Positions 54,763-64,000 of a stretch of 64,000 nucleotides of DNA are shown here, in pieces. The notes beneath the pieces were generated by a model. It ran no database searches. It saw only the letters and a list, made by a program, of their open reading frames with translations, and had not been told where the DNA came from. Position numbers and translations under genes: made by a program. Within the stretch, counting starts at the first letter, position 1. The number at the start of each line of letters is the position of its first letter. This DNA comes from Rhea pennata. Its lineage: Eukaryota > Chordata > Aves > Rheiformes > Rheidae. The stretch covers positions 35,936,731 to 36,000,730 of the forward strand of contig NC_084669.1 of assembly GCF_028389875.1 (NCBI RefSeq). The letters run 5' to 3'.

Positions 54763-56356
54763 TCTGCAGGTAAAATAAATTAATAGGCTTTATTCAGTGA
54801 TGCTTTATTCCTTTTCTGCTACATTGGTTACAAGTGCATTGTAATGTGATATTTCTCTGAGTACAGAGGACATGATTAACCAATGAATGTAGTGGAAAAA
54901 GATGAGTCCACAAAATAGCAGTTTGTGTCAAAATGTATTAGTTCATTTGAGCGTGCAAAATCATAAACCAATTCTGGATGGATTCTGACTGTGACTGATT
55001 CTTCTCATCTGAGAGTGAAAGAGAAGATAGAGCAGCTACAGAGTCTGCTGCTCCTATGCTAGAACTACCTAGACAACATCAAATCTGTTCATCTCTGGGC
55101 TGCAAAAAAGCTATGTAGAAAGTAATTACCTCAGTTTCTCAGATTCTTCTCTGTTTTCTATTGCTTGTCTCCTTGTCTACTCAAACCCATTTCTACGACA
55201 TGAGAATTAACCTGTGTGCTTGTGTGGCCAAAAGCCTGACTTACCCATTGCAGAATTAATTAAAAACAATAATGATGCGGAGAAGTACCTAATTTAGAAC
55301 CTGCTGTTCTCTTGTCAAGTATTTCTATATCTCCTTTAATCCTTCTTGGGTATTTGCTTTGGGGTGGCAGCAGAAAGTAAGGCCAGCCTTAAACCTAGGT
55401 GGGTCCAAAAGTAACAATTGTGCAAGGGGAATTAGCAGCTGGGCACATATAATAATTTGAAATAAGGCAGACACATTTAAATTTAGTAATGGCAAATGCA
55501 AAATCTGAAGATACAGACCTTTTTGTAGTTTTCAAAAGAAATGTGCTGACAGCTCTGTGGATGTGTTGAGGTCACAAGGTGGGTGAAGAATAGCGGGTGG
55601 AAATGACTTTCACTTCTGAAGGGGTTCCTTAAGGTGCTGAGCACCCTGTGCTGAGCAATTTAAAAGAAATGAGGTTAAGCTGGGCACAGAAGTGTGAACC
55701 TCGGGGCTGTGAGGGGCCTAGAAATAACCTGGAATAGCTCTTCGGCATTGGCTGGTTTTCTGGGTACCCTGACATCTTACTCGAACAGTGCACTTCTGGG
55801 GGCCTTTTAGGGAATGGATTGTGCTACCCCCGGCAGCCCTGGGGCAGGAACCCCTGCTGGGTTGCGCTGGGGGAATGATACAGCACCCTCTTCCTGACTG
55901 TTCCAATGTGAAAACTGAAGAAATGTTGCAAACTTGCAGTCTCCCTTGTATTGATTTCAAGTCACTGAACTAAAACTCTTCTGTGTGTTGTGTATGGCAA
56001 TTATTTTTTACCTTAAACCAGGATTTGAAGTTGAGAGGCCTTCCATTAAGCATAACCCAGCATATCAAATGCTGAAAAATGTGTAGTACATTTATCATAT
56101 AAAGTTGATAATAGATTTAAAATAAAATTATGTTCTTCCACTGTGTTTTTTTTTTTTCTTTAATTACGGGTTTAGGTATCTTTGTGGTATTTTACTTCTG
56201 TGTGTTTTGTAGGTCTTCCAATCAATGTTCAGTACTTCTTGCGTTTAGCAATGTTGTTTTCTTCATGGAGACGGATGTCTTCCCCCCCACCCAAGATGTT
56301 CAGATCTCTCTCTCTCTCTTTTTTTTTAGGCCATATATTTGATGTGGACAATTGAA

Positions 56357-56493
56357 AGAGCTTTAAATCAGTTGGTTAGAGCATGGTGCTGCTAATGCCA
56401 AGGTTGTGGGTTCAATCCCCGTACAGGGCTATGCTGAGGGTTGGACTAGATGATCTCCCGAGGTCCCTTCCAACCTTACCATTCTGTGATTCT
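56357..56493 (+). mobile_element. tRNA-Ile-derived SINE with CR1 3' tail (TguSINE1-like)
   Basis: The 5' part resembles tRNA-Ile(AAU): TCAGTTGGTTAGAGC (from 56368), then a degenerate anticodon arm with GCCAAGG, and a Pol III B-box-like GGTTCAATCCC at 56409-56419. From about 56436 the sequence becomes the 3' end of avian CR1 LINEs (GGGTTGGACTAGATGATCTC, then GGTCCCTTCCAACC) and ends in CR1-type ATTCTGTGATTCT. A tRNA head plus CR1 tail is the structure described for passerine SINEs mobilised by CR1. The copy looks short and diverged, and no clear target-site duplication was found. Confidence 0.85.
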
Positions 56494-57403
56494 CTATGAA
56501 ATTACGGATGTGACAGAGGCATTACTGGGTGAAGGTACTAAGGTTTGTGTTTTCTAGTAACTCCCAGTAAATGGTTGCAGTTACGTGTGAGGAAAGCATG
56601 ATCTTAAACACTGGTTTGCCTGCTAGAAAGACACTTCAGTGGATAGAGATTTGGACAGCGCTGAAGCCTGACCTGTAATCCAGAGAAAATGCAGTAGCAG
56701 CTCATCGATGACATACTCTTTGTCACTCTGACGAAGTTCAAAAGTAAATATAGGATCATGTGTAAATCCTTCAGAAATCCTGATTACCATAATCTTCCTT
56801 CTTGGGAAGTTGATATTATATAGGATTAGCAGATTAGCGTAAAGAAGTTTAGGGTCAAAATGTAGGTAATGCCAAAATAAAAGTATTGTTCTGGTTTGTT
56901 TCTGTGCATGTGGTGAAACGTGCTGGCTTTCGCGTGGGGTCTCGAACGTGAGGTTAGCGTGGTGGTGCCTGGAGAGGGAGAGCCGGCAGGGAGCGTGGGA
57001 AGCGCGGGAATGCTGCCCAAGCTCACAGCTCCTCCAGGGAGGGACTTCCTGGGGAAGGGGTGCCTGGCACTGTCCTTGGGGACCCATCCCTGGCGCTTCC
57101 CGGGCTGTCAAGTGAGCGGACTGTCAAGTGCCTTTACCTGTTCCCTTACGCGAGTACGGATGGCCTGGGTGTGGAGACACACTGGAGGTCAACCTTGTCC
57201 GGCACTGCGTGGGTGTAGGATCTGCAGCCAACTTCTGCGGGTGTAGGGCAAAATGTAAAGCATAAAAAGTTTAATTTCCCCTCTCTCACCTTTCCTGTGA
57301 TGCTGCAGCTGCACCTTGAAGGTGCTGTGAAAGTGATGGGTTAAGCTTGTCTGAGGTGGGAATGCCAAAATGATTTTGGTCTTTTTGTGTGTGTCTGTGC
57401 ATG

Positions 57404-57427
57404 TTTTTTTTTTTTTTTTTTTTTTTT
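57404..57427 (+). repeat. Poly(T), 24 bases
   Basis: T run in the HKDC1-HK1 intergenic region, preceded by GT-rich sequence. No element body is recognised. Confidence 0.95.
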
Positions 57428-57950
57428 AATGCCTTCTAGCTCCTTTGCAGCTCAGCCTTATTCTTCACCTGTACCAGTGCCAGTAGCTGAGGTGTGACAG
57501 ACCCCTGATTCCTGTGGAGAGGGTAAAAACTGCATGCAACGATGCAACGAGCAGAGGGCCTTGCTAGCTGGATACTGACACCAGGACGTGCTGCAGGAGA
57601 ACGGGCCAAAGGCTCCGGGCTGGAGGTCTCCGGCGGGGGAGGTGAAGACCCGAGTGCTGAGGAAGCCTGGCAAGCAGGGCTGGGAGGTGGGAAGGAGCAA
57701 AAGAGAGTCCTTTCAGCCTTCATCTCAACCGACTGCTCAAAAGAATTAAATATATATATATATATCCTATTCCTCTCCATAAAAGCAGAAGTGAAAAGAT
57801 AAGCCCAAACCAAAGCTATATTAATTTATTTTTATTTTTAGTTGTGGGCAGGATAAAGGGGAATGAGGCAGCAGGGTGACTGGGAAAAAAAAGTCGAAGT
57901 TAAGTTCTTGAAACACCGTGGTGTTGTTGATTCAGTTTGCTTTCAGAAAG

Positions 57951-60900
57951 GTGGGATTTTTGTTGCTCTTAAGTTGCTGCCTGCTGTCTGGAAACGTGGC
58001 TTTCCCACGGTTTCTGCGCGCCCCCGGGTGCGCCCTGCCGCCGGAGGCGGGTTCGGCCCGGCCGAGCCGCCGCGGCGAGCGCGGCCGTCTGTTCGGCAGC
58101 GGGCCTGGCACCGCCCGAGCGGTCCGAAGCGGAAAGTTACGGACGCCGGTTTGGGAGCTGCAGCTGGTTCTGGAAACAAATGGGATAAATAATGGCACGG
58201 GGGAGAGAGGAGGGAAAAAAAAAAAAGGCAAAACGCCTGAAGGGCGCACGCGCTGCGGCCAGCGATTCTGCAGGAAATGCACCGAAACCAGAGGGACGAG
58301 GAAGCCGGAGACAAACACAGCCCCCACTGGAGCGACGCGAAAGCCGGGGGCCCGGGGACAGAGCGGGACGCTGAGCATTTGGCTGCCTTTCCTTGCCTCG
58401 CCGGTGACGTGGCTGCGTCCAGCGTGGGCCGGAGTCCGGTGGTGCCGGCTGCGTTTTAAAGGTGTCTCTGCGCTCTCGACTTGGGAGTTCTGGTCTAGGC
58501 GCTTTTCTGTTGCTTTCAAGTGTGTGTTTGCAGAGCAAGGGAGCAGCGTGGTAGGTCCAAAGCCCAGTTTGTTAGTTTGAAATTTAAATAATTGCATGGT
58601 CATTAAATTTTGCACAAAAAGGAATTGACTCTAAAAGCAGCTGATATGTTACTGTGATTAGAGCAATAGCAATGCCTTCTTTCAGCACAATGAAGTTACA
58701 TTGTTAGAGAGCATAATTGACATTTTTTTATTGGAAGATTAAGAAGAACTTGTTTACAGCTTGCAAACAAAGAGTTTTTAATTCAACAGACTGCAGCAGG
58801 GATAAGCAGTAAGTGGCATTTTCATCTGCAGGCCGCCGGTTAGCGCTTTCGCTGCACAATGCTGGGCAGAGAGGAGCACGAAGGAATTTACTGCTCAGTA
58901 TCTGCCCAATAAAGCGTGCACCGCGCTGGCAAATGCCAGAAAGCTGACGGGGAGAGACCTTGAGGGCAAAGGAGCATAGGGTTGTAGCCAACACCGGCAC
59001 CTTTCGGAAAGAAGTTGTGGTTTTCGAACGTCAGCTCGACGATGCCCGTAGCGCCCGAGTCGAGACGTGGCGTTTCTGAGGATGCTTTTGCTGCCGAGCA
59101 ATCGGGATGACGTCTGTCAGCTCCGCTGGGTGCTAAAGCAGGTATCCGGGTTATTTTTATTTCTCCTGGTTTGTCGTTCCGTGGCCTGACACGCGGCGCA
59201 GCCGGGGAAGAGGGAGCCCCCGTCGGGGCTTCCCGTCCCGCCTGAGCCGTCTCCCCGCGAGGCGCGCGGGAGGAAAACCCGGGACGAAGAGACGCGTCGC
59301 TGCGGGGCGGCTCCGAACCCGTTGCTGCTCCCGGGCTCTACGTCTCTCTCTCCTTCCTCGTTGGCAGCCCCCGGCGCCCATGAGGCGACGCGGCGAGAGG
59401 CGTCCCGCCATGGCCGCGTGGAAGGAGCCCGGCGCCTCCGGCTACTGCTGCTCTCCGCTGTGCAGGGTGAGTAACGCCGGGGCCCGTTTCGGCCGCCGCC
59501 TCCCGGGGCGGGAGGCGCTGGAGCGACGACCCGGCCGGGGCGAGAGCCGCCGGGCCCCTGCCTGCGCCGCCCCCGGGTTTTCCCGGTAGCTTCCGCGCCG
59601 AGCTCGGCACGAGCGCGCCGTCGCCTCTCTCGGAAAAAGAGCTTCGAGGCTGCCTAGAAATTCCCCTGTTAGTCAGATAGGAGCTAGGAAACGGCTGTTC
59701 CTTAAAAATCGCGGTGCTTGCTTCCGCTTCTCCTTTAGTACTGCAAGCAAAGGGAAGAAGGACCTTGCAACGCGAGTAACAATTTCTATCGTACGCTTAA
59801 AAGGCAACTATAACGCAATTGCTTCTTTATGGAAGTAGAAAACATTTAGCAACGGCGTGCATCAAAATTATGTAGTGGACACGATTTAAAAAATACTCCT
59901 TACAGTATGTAGGAGTCAAATCTAAACATAGTCTGATGCAGAGTGTTAAACGTTTAATGAAAAAATAATAAAGAGCAAGAAAAACCCGCAGGCGTACCAA
60001 GTTACTTCTGCAGGTTGAGATGCTCCGGCGTTGTCGAGCCCAGGTGATAAGCGCAGCACGTGATCAGAATAGCTGCAGGTCACTTAGTACCCGGGAACTG
60101 GTCTTGAAGGATGGCAACTCTCAGAAACAGCCTGGATGCCGTGCTCGAACTAATTGCAACGCTCATTTAACCGTGCTGCCGCCTCCCTTAATTGCTGTTG
60201 ACGCCAACACATGAGTTACTGCTTGCTTGTGAGCACGCTGTAATTTGTTTTGGGGTTTGTACCATGCGTGGTTTTTCTTTTGGTACGCAGAACCCTAAGG
60301 GCCCCGGACTACCAATGTTTTGAGCTTAGTTATTGCTTTTTGCAGCTAAAAAGAAACTGAAGTGGTTGTTTCCGGGGAGTCTTGAGCTACGCTCCAGTGC
60401 GAATGGGCGGTGGAGATGAGCACCGTCCTGACGATTGGTGTCACGACCAGGTTTTGATGCAACGTGGGAAGTTGGCTTTCGTCTCGGTTTTGGCAAACGA
60501 AGGGAGTAACCTTGTCTCTCTATGGTGCGTCCTTAAGGTGGGAGTTGCGTTAAAGCGAAGACCAATGTTCACAACCAGCTTGAATGTCTTGGACGTCTCA
60601 AAGTTTTAGCCGGCTGACTCGAATTCTTAGAAAGCCGAGAGGGGACAGGTGGAATCGCTTTCGCATGGTCAGAAATGAGTTTAGAAGAACTTGAGCTTCT
60701 CCCGGCGTTTCCGGTGGCCCGGTGAGAACGCCTGCAGGACGGCAGCCAGGGCGAGCAGCGCGCGCAGGGGCTTTCGGGCGCCGAGCTGGAGAGGAGGGCG
60801 CCCGGCGCGGCGCGGAGCGGAGGGCGACGCAGGGGTTTTGGCCTCGGTGCTCGACGGAGGTGGGTTCGGGCTGGTGCAAGCGTGGAAAAGGGAGGCAGGA

Positions 60901-61539
60901 GAGCTTCCTTCGAAAGGACGTTTTGCTTAGCGCAGCAAAAGCCGAGGGGGTATGTGGTTACTTTCGCACGTATTTATAGCAAGCGAACACTGGAGAAAGG
61001 GCAGCAGTGGTTTCAGCTGGAGGACGAGGTTGGGCCGATGACAGGTGGCCCCGGCGCGGGCGGGCGAAAGCCTCCGCTGGGAGCCGGCGGCGGAGAGCGC
61101 CCGGAGAGCGACGTGCCCTTGCCCGGCGTGGGGCAGCGCTGCCGCGGCGCGCGGGGAGCTCTGCCTGCAGCCAGCTTTGGGCCGCGACGTTGCGGACGAC
61201 GTCTGCCGCGTTTACGGCGCGGCACCGCTTGAAGCAGCCGCTGCGGCACCGCGTCGTGCGGCGAGCCGGCCCCGACCGACTTTGCGCGGCGCGAGGCTCG
61301 AGTGGAGGTCGCTGCCCTCCGGGCTAAATTAAAGCGGCCCGAGCGCTGCCGCATGCGGAAAGGTCCCGGCACGCCGAGGCGGGTCGCGGCTCCCTGGCGC
61401 GGCGGACGGGGACCCGGTGACGGCGCGGGGGCCTTGCCCGGCCCCCTCCCTTCGGGCACCTTTCCAGAGATTTTCCTAGCGAAGAGGCTGCTTTCTTTAT
61501 TATTTTTTTTTAATTTTTAATTTCATTATTGTTTTTACT
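57951..61539. other. GC-rich islands upstream of HK1
   Basis: Three GC/CpG-rich blocks (about 58010-58450, 59150-59640 and 60680-61470) separated by AT-rich DNA. They sit where mammalian HK1 carries alternative tissue-specific first exons. Only the middle block shows a good exon candidate (59410-59466). Long ORFs in the others read as low-complexity Arg/Pro/Ala/Gly and are not credible proteins. Confidence 0.5.
59410..59466 (+). CDS. Candidate alternative first coding exon of HK1
   Basis: An ATG in good context (CCGCCATGG) opens 19 codons, MAAWKEPGASGYCCSPLCR, ending at AGG just before a strong GTGAGT donor (59467). The exon ends in phase 0, as the 63-base canonical HK1 exon 1 does, so it could splice to HK1 exon 2. 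The frame stays open upstream to another ATG at 59380. It lies in a CpG island 2.4 kb before canonical exon 1. Mammalian HK1 is known to have an erythroid-specific first exon a few kb upstream, with a different short N-terminus that lacks the porin-binding segment. Transcription is not shown; chance occurrence in GC-rich DNA is possible. Confidence 0.35.
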
Positions 61540-61890
61540 CGTCCGCCTCTCCCCGGGTCGGCGGGGGCGGCCGGCCCCCCCCCCCGCAGGCCTTGCGCCC
61601 TTCCAGGAGGCCCTAAAACCGCCCCCGTGGGGCTGGGCCGGGCCCGGCGCCCCAGCACCGTGCAGCGCCCGCGGGGCGCGAACCGGCGGCGGCGGCGGGG
61701 TGGTGGTGGTGGTGGGGGGAGGAGGAGGAGGAGGAGGAGGAGGAGGAGGAGGAGGAGGAGGAGGAAGCGGGGGGGAGGAAGGGGCGGCGGCGGGGGAGGC
61801 GCTGCCGGGCGGCGCGGCCGTGCCGTCCCATCCCTTCCCTTCCCATCCCTTCCCAGCCCGTCCCGCCGCATCCCTGCGTGCGCCGGCAGC
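61540..61890 (+). promoter_or_regulatory. HK1 CpG-island promoter / 5' UTR
   Basis: Very GC- and CpG-rich sequence leading into the HK1 start codon, with G-rich GGC, GTG and GGA triplet runs (61684-61766) and repeated CCCTTCCC/CATCCC units near 61826-61860. No TATA box is visible. The transcription start probably lies here, so the triplet run may be promoter or 5' UTR. Confidence 0.65.
61718..61766 (+). repeat. (GGA)n run upstream of the HK1 start
   Basis: About 16 GGA units preceded by GTG and GGC triplets, ending 125 bases before the HK1 ATG. Confidence 0.97.
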
Positions 61891-61953
61891 ATGATCGCCG
61901 CCCAGCTCCTGGCCTACTACTTCACCGAGCTCAAGGAGGACCAGGTCAAAAAG
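61891..61953 (+). CDS. HK1: HK1 exon 1 (3' partial gene)
   Basis: HK1 is hexokinase-1, which makes glucose 6-phosphate at the mitochondrial outer membrane. This 63-base exon codes MIAAQLLAYYFTELKEDQVK and a final Lys; the recalled human exon differs only at one acidic residue (Asp for Glu). The hydrophobic segment is the VDAC/porin-binding N-terminus. Start context has A at -3 (CAGCATGA) and the donor is GTAGGG in phase 0. The remaining HK1 exons lie beyond the window. Its tandem position after HKDC1, equal exon length and matching phase support a shared origin. Confidence 0.96.
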
Positions 61954-62114
61954 GTAGGGCCGGCGCCCCGCACCCCCCCGACCCCCGAGGGACGAGTATT
62001 TTAAATATATATATATTTTTTATTTTATCTTTCTGCTGTTTCCCCGCGCGCCAGCGCCAGGCCTGCGGGAGCGAAGCGCCGGGGCATCCGCTCCGGAGGG
62101 CCGCGGAGAGGCGG

Positions 62115-62171
62115 AAAAAAACGCAAAAAAAAAAAAAAAAAAAAAAAAGGAAAAAAAAAAGAAAGAAAAAA
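62115..62171 (+). repeat. A-rich tract in HK1 intron 1
   Basis: A runs up to 24 bases long within otherwise GC-rich sequence, 160 bases past the HK1 exon 1 donor. Confidence 0.95.
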
Positions 62172-63349
62172 GCGCCCCTTTTTAACGTGCCTGTTTCCGT
62201 ACGGATGTATTTTTTGCCACGCGGGGAGGCCTGGCCCCGAGGAGGAGGGTTATCCGGAGGGGGGCTGCTGCCGCCGGCGCCCGCCGGGGGGGGGGGGAGC
62301 GAAGCGCAGCGCGTCGCCCGCCCGCCCGCAGCGTCGCCTGCTGCAGCTGCGGCGTTTGCGGGAAGCGGCTGCGAGTCACGCTTAAAAGGCAGCTCGATCG
62401 ATCGATCGATTGATTGTTATTATTGGCGTTACTGCATCTGTTTCTCCCCGCTGCGGGCGGCTGCCGTCGCCCGCCGGCTGCGCGGAGCCCCGTTGCCCGC
62501 TCTGGGGGCCCGGCGGGGAAAACCCGTCGCGGCGGCCGGAGCGGTGCGGCCCGGGGCCCGGGGGGGCCGGCGCCGCCGCCGCGCCTCGCTTTCTCCGCTC
62601 CGCTTCCACGGCCGCGGCCTTTTGCCGGCGGGGCCCCGCGCCGCCTCCTCCCCGGGGGCCGCGCCGCCGCCCGCGCCGGCTATATTTAGACCCCCCGAGA
62701 TAAGCGCCGGGACGGGGGGAGCCCTGCGGCGTTCCTGCAGGGAATTAACTGGAGGCCTGTGCCGCACGGATGCCGTTGTCCGGGTGCACGGGAAGCGTTT
62801 CGGTTAGGGAGCTGCTGAGGCTGCCTTATGCGTTGGCCTGGCTTGGTTTGGAGCAGGGGAAAAATAATAAATCAACCCTGTTTAAAAGGCGGGCTTGGCG
62901 GTTTTGACGGCCGTCAGGCGCCTTTTCCCGTTGGCGTGTTTTCGGGATGCGGCCTCGCCCGGCCGCGGCGCGGTACCCGGGGGTTTCGCTCCATCCCGGC
63001 GCGCTGCTCGCTGGCAGACGTGCGTGCATGGCTCCTTGGCCGGGCCCTCCCGCCGCTCCTGCTTCCGGAAAAGAAACACCCGCCGCCGCCGCCGCTGCGT
63101 GCCGGGGGGCCGCTCGCAGCATCGCCGCCCTCGCCCCCCGGCACCGCGGCCCCCTTCCCCCTGGGGACGCCGCCGCGGTCGCGGGAAGGGGTTAAAAGCA
63201 CGGCCCGGCTGGGCTCTGCCGGGGTGCAGCTGGCGAGGGGGGGCGAGGGATACCTGCGCTCGGAGAAACTGCTGCTTCCGTGTTTGCCGGGCTTTGGGCG
63301 CTCCCTGAGCGTGAGAGTCTTCCCCCTGCTCCCCTCCTGTTTTCTCTTT

Positions 63350-63475
63350 ATCCCCCTCTTGCTATTTGGCACGTATATAATTCCCCCCTTGCTATTTTGC
63401 ATATATATGTTTTATCCCTCTCCTGCTATTTTGCATATGTACACGTATGTATTTCCCCCCTGCCATTTTGCAGTT
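63350..63475 (+). repeat. Degenerate minisatellite in HK1 intron 1
   Basis: Three to four units of about 31-38 bases, each with a C/T-rich block, then TGCTATTTTGCA or a close variant, then RTATATRT-like sequence. Cores are at 63360, 63390, 63424 and 63461. Confidence 0.8.
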
Positions 63476-64000
63476 CCTGGAGCGTGAGGGAGGCGGCCGG
63501 GTGCCCGCGCGGCGGCCTCAGAGGCGCGGGTGGCACGTCGCCCACGGACGTGGGGCGTCCGCGCCCCGAGGCGGCGTTAGCCCCCTGCCCGCGGCCCGGC
63601 CCCGTGACGGGGAGCTAGCGGGGCCTGAGCTGCCCCCCGCCTTGCCGCCGCCTCGCTCCCTGCGATGGCGTTTTAGGAACCAAAAGCCGGGGCGCAGCAG
63701 CGTTGCGAGCGGGCAGAAACAGGCTCGTGACGCCTGAGCTGCCCCTTGCAACGCGCTGCGGCTCCTGGCGAACCCTCCTTGCGCTCCGAGGCCGATTAAA
63801 AAAAAAAAAAAAAAATAAATAAAAAAGAAAGCCTGTGCAAGGCCGGGAAGCCCTAGGCGGGCGCCTGGCAGGGGAGCGCTCGTGTCTGCCACGTGAGACG
63901 GGGCGCCAGCCCCGGGGTCCGGGCGCTCCCCGGGCTCCCGAAGCGGCGGCGCGGGCCGAAGCAGGGCAGGCTCTCACTCCGCCGCGGCGTGTGCCTTCCC

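Larger units (their letters stand above)
54785..57950. other. HKDC1-HK1 intergenic region, AT-rich part
   Basis: No gene is visible. It contains the SINE at 56357-56493, a paired NK2-type motif (57105-57130), a T run at 57404-57427 and a short (TA)n at about 57749-57765. ORFs near 56920-57246 and 57436-57813 lack protein features. Confidence 0.65.
61954..64000 (+). other. HK1 intron 1 (start)
   Basis: GC-rich intronic DNA, still in the CpG island. It holds an A-rich tract (62115-62171), an (ATCG)n tetranucleotide run (about 62393-62410), a degenerate minisatellite (63350-63475) and an A run (63797-63830). Exon 2 is not in the window. Confidence 0.75.

Noticed and set aside
56357-56430. A functional tRNA-Ile gene
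   Set aside because: The B box and D-arm are tRNA-like, but the acceptor stem and anticodon arm are degenerate, and the sequence runs straight into a CR1 tail, so it is a SINE head.
57932-58615. 227-codon minus-strand and 220-codon plus-strand ORFs
   Set aside because: Both strands stay open over the same GC-rich block, neither has recognisable domains or splice logic, and so chance openness is the better explanation.
61878-62807. 309-codon plus-strand ORF overlapping HK1 exon 1
   Set aside because: It is in a different frame from HK1, includes a lysine run from the A-rich tract, and is otherwise GC-driven low complexity.

Overview
The window is vertebrate nuclear DNA, almost certainly from a bird. 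It carries four protein-coding genes on the + strand, in the order VPS26A - SUPV3L1 - HKDC1 - HK1, which is the conserved vertebrate synteny block known from human 10q22.1. Introns and intergenic gaps are short and interspersed repeats are very sparse, which is typical of avian genomes. The one clear retroposon (56357-56493) joins a tRNA-Ile-like head to the 3' tail of a CR1 LINE. That structure is known from passerine SINEs of the TguSINE1 kind and hints at a passerine, although the species cannot be fixed from sequence reading alone.

Layout. 1-10951: VPS26A, coding exons 2-9. The ATG-bearing first exon is apparently just upstream of the window. 10952-12660: intergenic. 12660-13530: CpG-rich promoter and first exon of SUPV3L1, whose 15 exons run to 32202. 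32240-36900: AT-rich intergenic DNA with no convincing gene. 37090-54297: HKDC1, all 18 coding exons complete. 54785-61540: intergenic, containing the SINE and several GC-rich islands, one with a candidate alternative HK1 first exon at 59410-59466. 61540-64000: HK1 CpG island, first coding exon (61891-61953) and the start of intron 1. HK1 continues beyond the window.

The gene models were built by reading exon frames, splice sites and phases against recalled vertebrate orthologues. The joined models give VPS26A 326 residues plus the missing Met (327, as in human), SUPV3L1 804 residues (human 786) and HKDC1 917 residues (as in human). Every joined frame is open, so none of the genes looks broken. 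The products act in different places: VPS26A in endosomal retromer, SUPV3L1 in mitochondrial RNA turnover, and HKDC1 and HK1 in hexose phosphorylation. HKDC1 and HK1 are tandem paralogues, and HKDC1 itself shows an internal duplication preserved to the base in its exon lengths.

No clearly novel gene system was found. The most useful second-look items are the candidate HK1 alternative first exon, the tRNA/CR1 SINE, two GC-AG introns (SUPV3L1 intron 3, HKDC1 intron 5), the exon-length duplication in HKDC1, and a 60-base CT repeat just upstream of the SUPV3L1 Walker A exon.
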